32,003 nucleotides of DNA, taken from Clostridiales bacterium. GTDB taxonomy: Bacteria; Bacillota; Clostridia; Christensenellales; DTU072. The notes under the pieces are model-generated. The model was not told where the DNA came from. It made no database searches and worked only from the letters and a program-made list of their open reading frames with translations. Of the stretch, positions 19,001 to 29,400 are shown piece by piece (the stretch's first letter is position 1; every line of letters starts with the position of its first letter). The position numbers and the translations under genes were made by a program. The stretch lies in contig JAAZJD010000085.1 in the NCBI GenBank assembly GCA_012800525.1, forward strand, positions 1 through 32,003, in the 5' to 3' direction.

Positions 19001-22000
19001 TTGAAATTGTAAAAGATGGAATATACGGTTATGCAACTGTCCCTGATGAGGCACAAACAATATCATATAGTAATAATGTTTTTCAGAATAAAGAAGAACT
19101 TGAAGCAAATGGCAATGTGGTGATTACTGCTGTAGGAAATCAAAATTACATTGAAGTGGTAACAACAGTTTTGTTGGTTATAGATAAATATGTTCCTAAA
19201 TTTAATTTAGATAATGTGACGACAAGTTTCATCTATACAGGTGACATTCAAAAAATTGAAAGTGGAGTGACGCTAGATGAAGGAACAGAATATCAAAAGG
19301 CAAATATAACATATTCAAATAATACTTTTGTAACTGTTGCACAAGGGAATGGAAAACAAGTGACAGTATCTGTGCCAGCAGATGGGGATTTTATAGCACA
19401 TTCTGTAACTTTTCCAATAACGGTTTTAAGGGCAGACACTATAATTACAGTGCCAGAAGCGATAAATTATAAATACAATGGAAAGGAGCAAACAGCACAA
19501 GATTTTGCTTCTATTAACCACTTAGAAGGAGCTATAACATACTCATATAATACCTTTACCACAGTAGCTGAAGGGAATGCTTTAAATATTTTAATTACTG
19601 TAGCAGAAACAGCAAATTATAAAGCTGCTTCAATGCCAAATGTAAAAATAAATGTAGAAAAAGCTGACACTGAAATTAGCCTTGCATTGATGAGAACTAC
19701 TTTTACATATAATGGAAATCTTCAAACGGCAGATGGTGCAAGTGTTAATCATACAGAAAATACTCAAATTACATATGAAAACAATACATTTACTACTGTA
19801 AGTGAAGGGAATGGTAAAGAAGTTACTATAAGAGCATCTGCAACTGCAAACTATAAATCTGCGGTAACTACAACTACCTTAACAGTAAATAAAGGCACAT
19901 ATGATATGTCTACAGTTGGATTTATTGATAAAGAGGTAGAATATAATGGTGAGTTGCATTCTTTAACAATTTTTGGGCAATTACCAGGCGAAGAAGAGGA
20001 AATAACAGTAACATATAGTTCAAATGGAGAAATAAATGCTGGCACTTATCCTATCTCAGCAAGCTTTGAAGGAGATTCAAATAATTATAATTCAATCCCC
20101 TCTCTTAATGCCACATTAACCATAACAAAGGCAACATATGATTTTTCAAACTGTATGTTCTCAAATAAAGAATATACCTATAACGGCAAATATCAAAGCA
20201 TCGTATTTGAAGGAAATATTCCCGAAGGCTACGATGGCTCAGTTCCAAAGATTGAATATGATGGATCTCTTAAAAATGTTGGAAGTATTGAAATTACTGC
20301 AACAGTAAGCTCTTTATCTGATAATTATGAAATAAAAGTTACAGAATATTATGCAACATTGACAATTAGCAAAAAAGGAATTGATGTTTCTAAAACTGCA
20401 AACAAAAGATATTTTAGTTCATATGAAAATGTAGACACTATAAATTTAACATCAGAATATTATACAATAAGTGGACTATGTACGGGGGATGATGTTGACC
20501 TAACATACACTGCTGAATTTGAAGATAAAAGTGCAGTTGGAAAAGCTTTCATACGAATGCTAGTTACTGCAATAGATAATATTAACTATGAACTACCAGT
20601 AATGCCTTACGAAATACAAATAGATGCAGCAATTGTATATCCTATAAATTTAAATATTATTACAACATCGTTTGTATTTGATAATACACCTAAAGTTATG
20701 CCAATAAGTGCAAAAATAGCTGGATATGATATTGATGAAAATAATATCAGCATTCACTTCAGACAAGGTAACGATGTCATGACAGAAGCGATAAATGCTG
20801 GTACATATACGATGGTTGTCACAGCTATAGATGAGTATGCAGGAGTAAAAACCGAAGAGTTAGATATGATAATAGAACGGGCGCCATCGAACATAATTTT
20901 ATCTGGTAACTTTAATCAAATCTATACTCAGTTTGAGCAATTTGCAGCAAGTTTACAAGTAGATGCTGATGATGGCACTGCTCATAGGATTCATATTTCA
21001 TATTCCTTTAGAACATCAATACCTGTTGTTGGAACTCATAGTGTTAGTGCTAGATTTGATGGCTCTTTAAATTATGAACCAAGTGAAGTAAGTAGGTATT
21101 TTAGTGTGTCGCCAACAAAGGTTAGCATATCATTTAGAGAAAATAATAGGTATCCATATACTGGACGCGAGCAAAAAGTGGAGTATACTCTAACTAATCA
21201 AAATCCAGATGACAAAGATATTGTTTTAGTAACTTATGGCACTAATAATCCTATAGGTTTAGGGGAGTATGGCGTTAATTATGTAGTGAATAATCCAAAC
21301 TATGAAATTGTAGGAGTATTTGGTCCTCAAAGCATAATAATTACAAAAGCAAGGTTGGAAATTTCAATAAAACCTATTGTAGCACTAGAAAATAAAAAGC
21401 TTGAATTTGAATTTGAATTCAAGGGTTTTGTAGCGGAGGATACCGAAGGCGTGCTAAAATTTAGCCCCAAAATAGATGGAGATACTTTTGCGGCTGGCAG
21501 TTATACCATTGTTCCTTATGGCGCAAGTGCAGACAATTATAATATTGTATATAAGCCATATAATTTAATTGTTTATCAAGAAAACTTAACTACTAGTGTA
21601 GGTAATAAAGGAAGTATTACAGTTACAGGGCATTATGATTCAAATTTCGAGTTAGATGTTAAACCGGTAGCTGGATTTGACTTTTTCGATTCAATGTTTA
21701 AGTTCTCAAACATTATTCAAAATGCATATAGAGTAGAGGTTGTTGGAGATGGCGAAGCTCCTGAAGGTACAAGGTTAATATATCAAGATGAATCACTTAA
21801 ATCTTCAATTTTGAATGGTGCATACTTTATCAATGACAAAGGAGAAAAGACAAAGCTTGCAGCAAGTGATCTAAGAGATGGGGTTATTGAAACAAAGTTT
21901 GCAGGTCAAAGTGGATATATCGTAGTATATAGAAACTATACAGTAGTTTATGTGATTGTTATTGTGGCAGTTGCAACAGCTTTAATTATTTTATATCTAA

Positions 22001-22059
22001 CTGCAAAGACTGGAAGACGCGGTTCTCCTAAGACAAAAGGCTTTAGAAAATATCGTTAA
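16090..22059 (+). CDS. G2: giant Ig-like/MBG repeat surface protein without head domain
   Basis: 1989 aa from the first canonical ATG. The frame stays open upstream to 16048, and codons 16051-16089 encode KIQGKLNKYLIC, aligning with KTQARKLNKYILY in the G3 signal peptide. The true product therefore probably starts near 16051 and is 13 aa longer. The signal peptide ends A-L-A before K (cut after 16158). Repeats begin at once, with no head domain: about 22 units (16159-21582), then the membrane-proximal module (from 21583), one TM helix (about 21946-22005) and a basic tail (GRRGSPKTKGFRKYR). Domain order is collinear with G1 units 9-11 and 18-36, so G2 looks like a deleted copy of a G1-like gene. 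The gap from G1 is 178 nt, and co-transcription is possible. Probably a shorter surface stalk; ligand unknown. Confidence 0.85.
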   Translation: MFLALILLIAFFAVSKISITALAKSPVTVSTSNVGTYTFTGGEQTITGFTVDNDETILQFSNHKFTDVPEGGTLKVTYWAAETTNYDAVPATDFDVTINKATTVIYTDSIERSYTYNSNTRTINSGASTNQVATSSVPVASIQYSNNQFRDVPEGGKKTIVISTLATQNYLAGNATVEITINPFQISGNIINVSKVYGESEGVLDFTIPAGQLLGLDTKEGLGITLGRTPAGNGVGTYTISKNSQTSRNYAVNMPNGTYTISPKPITLVVENKESAYKAPKQSLSVKLDDGHTLVGGDNLEMLKVLYSPINDTYVGEYPITAYQSSEKSPNYTVTFKGSYGDGNQGKGVYKINKISRTLVKSESFVEVFTYNGAQQTAGGVVLSEADPAGDPTLVFVGNKFTDFPGGDGTVTFTVSAAASRNFDAVSATSFTVTLNKRAVTVLIDSKTREYKSNLTGGLTFRISSATPLAPGQLPAVLNVSLESSVIFGSNAGNYPIIASYNNSNYNVTFSGAYGDGNQGKGKYTITKAPMYIIADGKQTIYGTDVNLTYTIDTQTPLKQGDTKEYLNVVFERDEGADVGTYNISYVSGNDTNYAIEVNADAKYRILPKAVNVYIIDKEKVYNAGEEELEYGIDANTPLVYDENISVLKITLTRDIGEMVNVYKINATQGADKSNNYTVTFIGSWGDGTEGKGTYTINKAQLELNISGVEDEYTYTGNLQTVDTGAVLVDEQVGPYQSTIQYSNNTFTTVAEGNGKKVKISIAGNPNYLGDEKEVTLIVTKADTVIYTNTLINEYTYNGAEQTVLGSAVTNHIGVSTTVHFQYDTFTQVPENCPGQNYGTHIVRLYTYANDNYNAGEQDFEITIFKKQSLINIDSVVKEYTYSPAGHEVTGAILNHSEASLVYAGHEITDVPTNCPGEDYGTQLVTVSVSYSRNYTSVSMSFTVKINKAQQTIDTSLIQTSYKSDPSPFPIEIVKDGIYGYATVPDEAQTISYSNNVFQNKEELEANGNVVITAVGNQNYIEVVTTVLLVIDKYVPKFNLDNVTTSFIYTGDIQKIESGVTLDEGTEYQKANITYSNNTFVTVAQGNGKQVTVSVPADGDFIAHSVTFPITVLRADTIITVPEAINYKYNGKEQTAQDFASINHLEGAITYSYNTFTTVAEGNALNILITVAETANYKAASMPNVKINVEKADTEISLALMRTTFTYNGNLQTADGASVNHTENTQITYENNTFTTVSEGNGKEVTIRASATANYKSAVTTTTLTVNKGTYDMSTVGFIDKEVEYNGELHSLTIFGQLPGEEEEITVTYSSNGEINAGTYPISASFEGDSNNYNSIPSLNATLTITKATYDFSNCMFSNKEYTYNGKYQSIVFEGNIPEGYDGSVPKIEYDGSLKNVGSIEITATVSSLSDNYEIKVTEYYATLTISKKGIDVSKTANKRYFSSYENVDTINLTSEYYTISGLCTGDDVDLTYTAEFEDKSAVGKAFIRMLVTAIDNINYELPVMPYEIQIDAAIVYPINLNIITTSFVFDNTPKVMPISAKIAGYDIDENNISIHFRQGNDVMTEAINAGTYTMVVTAIDEYAGVKTEELDMIIERAPSNIILSGNFNQIYTQFEQFAASLQVDADDGTAHRIHISYSFRTSIPVVGTHSVSARFDGSLNYEPSEVSRYFSVSPTKVSISFRENNRYPYTGREQKVEYTLTNQNPDDKDIVLVTYGTNNPIGLGEYGVNYVVNNPNYEIVGVFGPQSIIITKARLEISIKPIVALENKKLEFEFEFKGFVAEDTEGVLKFSPKIDGDTFAAGSYTIVPYGASADNYNIVYKPYNLIVYQENLTTSVGNKGSITVTGHYDSNFELDVKPVAGFDFFDSMFKFSNIIQNAYRVEVVGDGEAPEGTRLIYQDESLKSSILNGAYFINDKGEKTKLAASDLRDGVIETKFAGQSGYIVVYRNYTVVYVIVIVAVATALIILYLTAKTGRRGSPKTKGFRKYR
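16159..21582 (+). repeat. Protein-coding repeat train of G2 (about 22 domains)
   Basis: In-frame units of about 80 codons. Unit 2 carries ATQNYLAGN, also found in G1 unit 10 and G3 unit 12. Unit 3 corresponds to G1 unit 11. Units 4-22 follow G1 units 18-36 one for one, including the degenerate I-D-A-A-I-terminated domain and the E-Y-A-G domain. No near-identical neighbours are visible, so this train is not recently amplified. Confidence 0.8.
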
Positions 22060-22262
22060 TTTTTAAATTAAGCAATCTCGAATTTAATAATTTTTATAAA
22101 ATGTTATTTGAAGTAAATTAAATAATAAAAGCATTTTTTAAAGTTTGACGATTTAAATTTATCCAAATATTACAAGTTTTTAGGCATTTTCAGTTAAAAA
22201 ACATTAGTTTTATGTTTTTTATGTGTTTTTTTAGGAAATAATAAAAAATTTCATTAAAATGG

Positions 22263-22291
22263 TTGCAATATTAGAATTATTCTTATATATT
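22263..22291 (+). promoter_or_regulatory. Probable sigma-A promoter of G3
   Basis: TTGCAA (22263-22268) and TATATT (22286-22291) are separated by 17 nt, predicting a start near 22298 and an untranslated leader of about 160 nt before ATG 22459. The -35 element matches the consensus at four of six positions and the -10 at five of six. G3 therefore probably has its own promoter rather than depending on read-through from G2. Confidence 0.5.
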
Positions 22292-22387
22292 ATATGTAAC
22301 ATGGGCAACACAAAGGTTGTATATAACATTTTATATATATAACATTTGTACTCAATATAAAACTTAATATTCTGGGAAAGAAGAGAG

Positions 22388-22410
22388 GCATTGACGCAAT
22401 GCGTCGTTTT
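22388..22410 (+). promoter_or_regulatory. Overlapping alternative hairpins in the G3 leader
   Basis: GACGC (22393-22397) pairs with GCGTC (22401-22405) and is followed by GTTTT TG, an attenuator-like arrangement. The overlapping pair GCATT (22388-22392) with AATGC (22398-22402) cannot form at the same time. The stems are only 5 bp, so either may be incidental. The position, about 50 nt before the start codon and inside the implied leader, would suit an attenuator or thermosensor. Confidence 0.3.
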
Positions 22411-22458
22411 TGCACACTCTAAAGGTTTTGTATATGCTCTTTGAGGTAGAAAAGTTTA

Positions 22459-23499
22459 ATGGGGGCAAAGCATATAAAAACGCAAGCTAGAAAACTTAAT
22501 AAGTATATTTTATACATTCTCATAGGCTTAGTACTGCTTATGGCTATTTTTGCTATTCCAAAAACTTCAATTAAAGTATTTGCATGGCAAGCTCCTGGGC
22601 ATAGTTGGAATTTCAGACATTTTACTGGAAATAATCCAGCTATGGATAATGACCCACAAACTTCAATGGGGAGTGGCAATTTTAATGGTATGTCTAATAT
22701 GATGCTCTCTAATGTTGGTTTGTATAATTTATATGATACATCGTATACACAAGCTGGTGCAGGTGTTAATGATTTATATAGATTGCAAGCCTTGGATGTA
22801 GAGGCCTCTTCTGGACCAAATCATCAAGAATGGTGTAGTGGCAGTGCTTGGCTTGCGCATGGTTCAAAAAGTTGGGTTTCTAACTTTGGAAGCGGGCAGC
22901 CAACTTCATTTTTCAAAGGTGACTATTCTAACTTGAGTGGACAATATATGTACAATAAAAACACTCATAGAACTATTTTCTTTACAACCATAAAGTTATC
23001 TCCAAATATTATTAATGGTTTAAAAAACGGAACTATTGAAATAATATTTTCTGCATATGGAGAAAATAAGAATTATTTTGATGCTACTCACCAAGTAAGT
23101 ACTGATCAATATACTGGTTCATTTATAACTCTTGGAAAATATGCATTACCAGCTACAGGTGATGAACCAGTAACTCACCAAAACAATAAATATATATATG
23201 ATTCTACTTCTTGGCGCGATTTGCATAATTTCCAAACAATTTATGGAAACAATTCAGGTGATGCATATTATCAAATTTTAGATGTTCCAGGAGGCACACA
23301 GCGAGCAACAGGAGTAGGGGGACTTGGTAACCTTTATAATGGTGGCGGAAGGTCATATTTTGTTTCAAAACTTGGGCATAACAACAAGGCATATCCAACA
23401 GGGAGTGGAATTGATGAGTATGACTCTATTAGAATAGGTATGTATTTCATTAGGTATGTATTTCATAGATGGGAAAAGCGAGTCTACTCAAATTCTTAA
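22459..23499 (+). CDS. G3 N-terminal part: signal peptide and head domain, frameshifted
   Basis: 346 aa. GAGGT (22443-22447) precedes the ATG at a rather long 11 nt. The signal peptide (MGAKHIKTQARKLNKYIL, then a hydrophobic core) ends V-F-A before W, with the predicted cut after A42. The rest is a Gly/Ser/Asn/Tyr-rich head. Two stretches align with the head of G1: TIFFTTIKLSPNIINGLKNG with ALAFTTIQLHSSVTAAIAAG, and DSIRIGMYF with TAVRVGVQV. After IRIGMYFI the frame is lost because a 16-bp segment is duplicated, giving 14 unrelated residues and a TAA. With one copy removed it continues into the 23456-31771 frame as a single 3098-aa protein. As it stands, the product would be a secreted head without stalk or membrane anchor. 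Confidence 0.8.
   Translation: MGAKHIKTQARKLNKYILYILIGLVLLMAIFAIPKTSIKVFAWQAPGHSWNFRHFTGNNPAMDNDPQTSMGSGNFNGMSNMMLSNVGLYNLYDTSYTQAGAGVNDLYRLQALDVEASSGPNHQEWCSGSAWLAHGSKSWVSNFGSGQPTSFFKGDYSNLSGQYMYNKNTHRTIFFTTIKLSPNIINGLKNGTIEIIFSAYGENKNYFDATHQVSTDQYTGSFITLGKYALPATGDEPVTHQNNKYIYDSTSWRDLHNFQTIYGNNSGDAYYQILDVPGGTQRATGVGGLGNLYNGGGRSYFVSKLGHNNKAYPTGSGIDEYDSIRIGMYFIRYVFHRWEKRVYSNS
23435..23466 (+). repeat. Exact 16-bp tandem duplication that shifts the G3 frame
   Basis: TAGGTATGTATTTCAT occurs at 23435-23450 and again, directly adjoining, at 23451-23466, with no mismatch. Because 16 is not a multiple of three, the second copy moves the reading frame by one. With a single copy the reading is I-R-I-G-M-Y-F-I-D-G-K-S-E-S, in frame from the signal peptide to the C-terminal membrane anchor. 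The flanking bases differ on both sides, so the repeat is exactly 16 bp. Confidence 0.9.
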
Positions 23500-26400
23500 C
23501 TCTGGTATGTACAATATGCAACTTGAAGTAAGATCAAAAGCACCAATTACAGTAACCTTTGATAATCAACAAAAAGAATATGGTGATCCAAATCCAGCAA
23601 TGACTGCAACAGCAACAGGACTTATTGGCAGTGACACTGTAACTAGTGTGACAGGCAGTTATAGCTGCGACGCAACATCACCAGTGGGTAGCTATACGGG
23701 TAGTGCTACAGGCTATACTTTAACAAATGGAAATCAAGCTTACTATCCAAATGTTACTTTTGTAAATACTAGTCCCACTTTGACTGTTAATCAACGGAAC
23801 ATATCAATAACCTCGCAAAGTTTAAGCAAACTTTATGGAGCAGCAGATCCTACCCATACATATACTGTTACTTCTGGAAGTGTAGTTAATGGTGATACTA
23901 TTGGACAGATAACTAGAGCTAGCGGAGAAACGGTCGATACTTATGCCTATTCTTTAACTTCGCCTAACTCGAATTACAACATAACATTTACTTCTACAAA
24001 TTTTACAATCAATAAAAGACCAGTGACAATTACACCAGATGCCTTATCTAAAGTACAAGGAAATTCTGATCCTACTTTGACATATGCCACAAACTTAGGT
24101 TCATGGGCACCTCTAACTGGTGCTTGGGCTGATTTTGCAGGTGAATTATCTAGGGATCCTGGTGAAACTCAAGGTACATACAATATTTTACAAAATACCC
24201 TTACAAATATAAACAACTCAAACTATGATATAACTTTTACAAGCGGTGTTAAATTTACAATTACAGCGCCAAAAGCAACAAGAACCATAACTTATACAGG
24301 ACCTTCATCATTACAATATAATGGTTCACTACAAGCATTTACTGGAGCAACATTAAGCCATTCAGATGATAATGATACGATTAGTTATAGCGGTAATACA
24401 TTTACCGACGTTCCAGCAAGTGGCAAATTAAACTTTACGATTTCGGCACCAGAATCTACAAACTATCAAGCTTGCAGTTTGGATGTTGAAGTATCCGTTA
24501 CAAAGATAGCTTTAACAATAGCAATAAATAATGCAACAAGTGTATATAGGGCAACATTAGATACATTAACTTCATCATTAACCACTGGAACTTTAGCAGG
24601 TGGTCAAGATGCAGGCAAGACATATAATGTTGTTTTGAATCTAAATTTAACAACCACAGCAACAACAACATCAAATGTCAATACATATCCTATAAGTGGC
24701 AATTATACAAACGGAAACTATGATGTAACTTTTACAGGTTCATATACGGGTGGAACTCAAGGCACTTATACAATTACGAAAGCAACTCCAGTTATTACAA
24801 CGACAGGCGTAAATAAGACATACAAATATAACGGATTAGAGCAAGAAGTAAATAGTGGAGCAACAACAGATCAGGTTGGCGATTATATTTCTCCAATTGC
24901 ATATAGCAATAACAAATTTACAAATGTAGGTACAGGCACACAGGTAGTAACAATTTCAACAGCAGAAAACCAAAACTATAATGCAGCAACTACAACTGTA
25001 ACTATAACTATTTCTAAGATTGCCTTGACAGTATCAATTGCTGATAAAACAAGTGTATATAAAGAATCAATAGTAGAATTAACATCAACATTAACAACTG
25101 GAACTTTAGCAGGTGGGCAAGATGCAGGCAAGACATATAATGTTGTTTTAAATTTAACTTTATCAACCACTGCAACTTCAAGTTCAAATGCAAACACATA
25201 TCCAATAACAGGAAGTTATACAAACGGAAACTATGATGTAACATTTACTGGTTCATATAGTGGAAATACTCAAGGCACATATACAATTGCAAAAGCAGAT
25301 AGTGTTGTAAGTGGAACTTTGGGACCATATACATATACAGGGTCACAACAAACAATTAATGGATTAACCTTAAATCACACGGAAACAACAATCCAATATA
25401 GTAATAACACTTTTACAAATGTTCCAGCAGGTGGAATACAACAAGTAACCTACCATGTAGCACCAACCACTAACTACAATGGAATTGGAAATACCACAGT
25501 CGATGTAACAATTAATAAAGCAGACAGTGTAATAAGCGGTTCATTAGGTACATATACATACAATGGAAGTGAGCAAACAATAACAGGACTAACTTTATCT
25601 AAAGGTGATGGAACGATAGTATATATAAACAACAAATTTACAGATGTGCCAACAACAGGAACACAAAAAGTAAAATACAGTGTAGCAGCAACAAACAACT
25701 ATAATGGAATCGCAGAAACTGAAGTTGATGTAACTATTTCTAAGCTAGCTATAACAGTAACGATAGAAGATAAGAGCAGTGTATATGGTTCAGGGTCTTT
25801 AAGCACATTGACATCGACAGTACCAGCAGGAGCATTGGTAGGACAAGATGCAAGTGGTTCACATATTACAGTATTAGGAATTAGTTTATCAACTGATGCA
25901 AAAACAAATTCAAATGCAGGCACCTATGCAATAAGTGGATTATATGATAGTGGTAACTATGCAGTAACTTTTTATGGTTCATATAGTGGAAACACTCAAG
26001 GTACATATACAATAGATAAAGCAGATAGTGTAATAAGTGGAAATTTAGGTACATATACATTTAGTGGAGCAGAGCAAACGATAACAGGACTAACGTTATC
26101 TACAGGTGATGGCACGATAGTATATACAAACAACAAATTTACAGATGTACCAACAACAGGAACACAAAAAGTAAAATACAGTGTAGCTCCAACGACTAAC
26201 TATAATGGAATAGCAGAAACTGAAGTAGAAGTAACGATAAACAAGGCATCTACAGTAATAGTAACGACTGGAGTAAACAAGACATATACATATAATGGAT
26301 TAGAGCAAGAAGTAAATAGTGGAGCAACGACAGAGCAAGTAGGAACAGCAGGTGTAGCAGTAGCTGCTATAAAATACAGTAACAATACTTTTATAAATGT

Positions 26401-29400
26401 AGGTACAGGCAAGCACACAGTAACGATATATACAGATGCAACCCAAAACTATCTAGCAGGAAACACGACAGTAGAAATAACGATATCAGCAAGAGAAATC
26501 ACAGTAACGATTGGAGATAAGGGCAGTGCATATGGAGCTGATATAGTAACATTGACTTCTAGTGTAACAAGTGGAAGTTTAGCAGGTGGACAAGATGCAG
26601 ATAAGACTCATGTTGAAGTATTGAACTTAACTTTAAGTACTACAGCAACAAAGACATCAAATGTAGGCACATATCCAATAAGTGGGTCATATGATAATGG
26701 GAACTATGCTGTAACATTTAGCGGTTCATATACAGAAAACACTACAAAAGGGACATATACAATAGGGAAAGCGTCAGTAACTGCAACAATATCTGATGCA
26801 AGTAAGACATATGGTCAAAACGATCCAACATTTGATTTTGTAGTAAACTCAGGTCTAGTAAATGGTGATGAAAAAGCAGCTTTAGGCATCACATTAGAAA
26901 GAATAAACACATCAAATGCAGTAGGTGAATATACAATTACGAAAGCATCGCAAACAAATAATAATTATGAAGTAACGATGACAAGTGGCAAATTGACCAT
27001 AAATGCAAAAGCGATAGAGATAAAAGTAGAAGATAAGACAAGCATATATGGTTCAAGTGTAGCAGATTTAAGCTGGGTATTAAATACTGGTTCTAGCATG
27101 GCATATGAAGAAGTAGCAAGTGCAGTATTGGTAATTAATTTAAGTTGTGCAGCATCAAGCAGTTCAAATGTAGGCGAATATGCAATAAGTGGAGCAGTAG
27201 ATGCAACTTCATCAAAGAATTATTCAATCAGTTTTGTAGGAACATATGCAAGTGATAATACAAAAGGCACATATGAAATAACACCAGCGACAGTAGATGT
27301 CACAATCTCAAATGCAAGCAAGACATATGGTCAAGATGATCCAAGCTTTGGCTTTACAGTAACATCAGGTTTAGTAAATCCAGATACCGCATCTTCGTTG
27401 GGATTAACATTAGTAAGAGCAAATAGTACAGTACAAACGGTAGGCACCTATGCAATAACGAAAGATAGTCATACAAATAATAACTATCTTGTAAATGTTA
27501 CCCAAGATGGTGTATTTACTATAAATGCAAAAGCGATAGAGGTAAAAGTAGAAGATAAGACAAGCGTATATGGTCAAGCGGTAGTAGATTTAAGTTGGGT
27601 ATTAAATACTGGTTCTAGCATGGCATATAGTGAGGATGCAAGCACAGTATTGGTAATTAATTTAGCATGTGGAGTAACGACAAGTAGTCCAAGAGGAACA
27701 TATCCAATCACAGGAACAGTAGATGAAAATTCATCAGATAACTATAGTATAAGTTTTGTAGGTTCATATGCAAGTGACAATACAAAAGGCACATATGAAA
27801 TTACTCAAAGAGGAGTAACAGTAAAAGCAAATTCTGACAGTAGAATATATTGGTCAATGAAACAAGAAGATGAAACATATTCTGCAACAATAACATATGC
27901 AGGTGACTTTGACCCAGCAACAGCAGGGGAAGGAATTGTAGCCGTTAATGTAGTACTAGAAAGAGAAAATGGCGAGGATGTTAATACATATTCAATACTA
28001 GCAAGTGCCGATATGGCAGCAAATAATCCAAACTATGATATTACATTCACAGCTGGCACATATGAAATTACAAAGTTTAATATTTCAATTACACCAACAA
28101 CTGGTCAAAGCAAGACATATGGAGATGCAGATCCAGCAACATATACATATGAAGACTTAATATATCCAGAAGGCACAGGATATGCAACATTAGTTGGTGC
28201 ATTAGGAAGAGCTGCAGGAGAAGATGTAAATACCTATGCATACAATATTGATTCATTCAAAGCAGTAGACAATCCAAACTACAACATAACTTTGGTAGAA
28301 GGTAAAACATTTGCAATTAATAGAAAGTCAGTAACAATTACCCCAACTGCTTTATCTAAACAATATGGAAATCTAGATCCAGAATTGACGTTTGGAAACA
28401 ATTTAGGAGAATGGAAAGCATCAAGTGACAGTTGGGCAGCGATAACAGGAGTGTTATCAAGAATTCCTGGCGAAACAGTCAATACATATGCTATTACTCA
28501 AGGTGAAGTAACAAATGCAAATAATGGAAATTATGACATAACCTTTGTAGATAGTGTTGTATTTACAATCACAAGAAGGGATGTAACAATTACTCCAGAT
28601 GATAATCAAGGTAAAGAATATTATTCATGCCTACAAGCAGATGAGGGTGCTTTAACATATACTCATACATCATTGAAAGATGTGAGTTTTGTAGACTTTA
28701 CACCAGATGTGTTAGATGGAAAACTTGCAAGAGTAGAAGGAGAAGATGCTGGTAATTACTTAATTAATTTAGGAACATTAATAAATTATAATAATCCTAA
28801 TTACAACTTAAATATAGATGCAGTTAACTATGTAATTAGCAAGTTTAAGGTTCAAGTAACAGCAGATAGTGGAAAAGAAAAAGTTTATGGTGAAGTTGAT
28901 CCAGTATTTACATATACAACTGATAGCATGCCAGCGGTTGAAGGGTATAAAGCTTTAGAGGGTGCATTAACTAGAAAGAATTTAACCATACAAACCGTCG
29001 GAGATTATCAAATATTGCAAGGTACTTTAACAAATACCAAAAATTCTAACTATGATATCACTTTTGTATCTGCATCTTTCCAAATTACTAAAAAAGCAGT
29101 AACTATTACGCCAGATACTCTATCTAAACAATATGGAAATCTAGATCCAGAATTGACGTTTGGAAACAATCTAGGAGAATGGAAAGCTGATGAGACAGGT
29201 AGCTGGGCTGCGTTTGTAGGGCAACTATCTAGAAACGACGGCGAAATTGTAGGAGAATATGGCATTTTACCAGGTACACTTGTAGAGTATAATAATCCAA
29301 ACTACGATATCAACTTCATTGACACAGTTAAGTTTACAATTACTAGAAGAGATATAACTGTAACACCAAATTCTAATCAAAGCAAAGAGTATTATGAGTG

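Larger units (their letters stand above)
22060..22458. other. Intergenic region between G2 and G3
   Basis: About 400 nt, very AT-rich up to about 22260. I see no terminator after G2. A plausible promoter lies at 22263-22291 and a GC-rich hairpin at 22388-22405, both listed separately. A short direct repeat (TATATAACATTT, twice within 22320-22350) lies in the implied leader. No ORF of note on either strand. Confidence 0.6.

Noticed and set aside
23435-23499. Programmed ribosomal frameshift as the explanation for the G3 break
   Set aside because: No slippery run or downstream stem was seen, and an exact 16-bp tandem duplication explains the frame change fully.
24530-27830. Regular repeats suggesting a CRISPR array or satellite DNA
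   Set aside because: The units are about 240 bp, in frame and translate into conserved protein domains; there are no short repeats with unique spacers and no cas genes.
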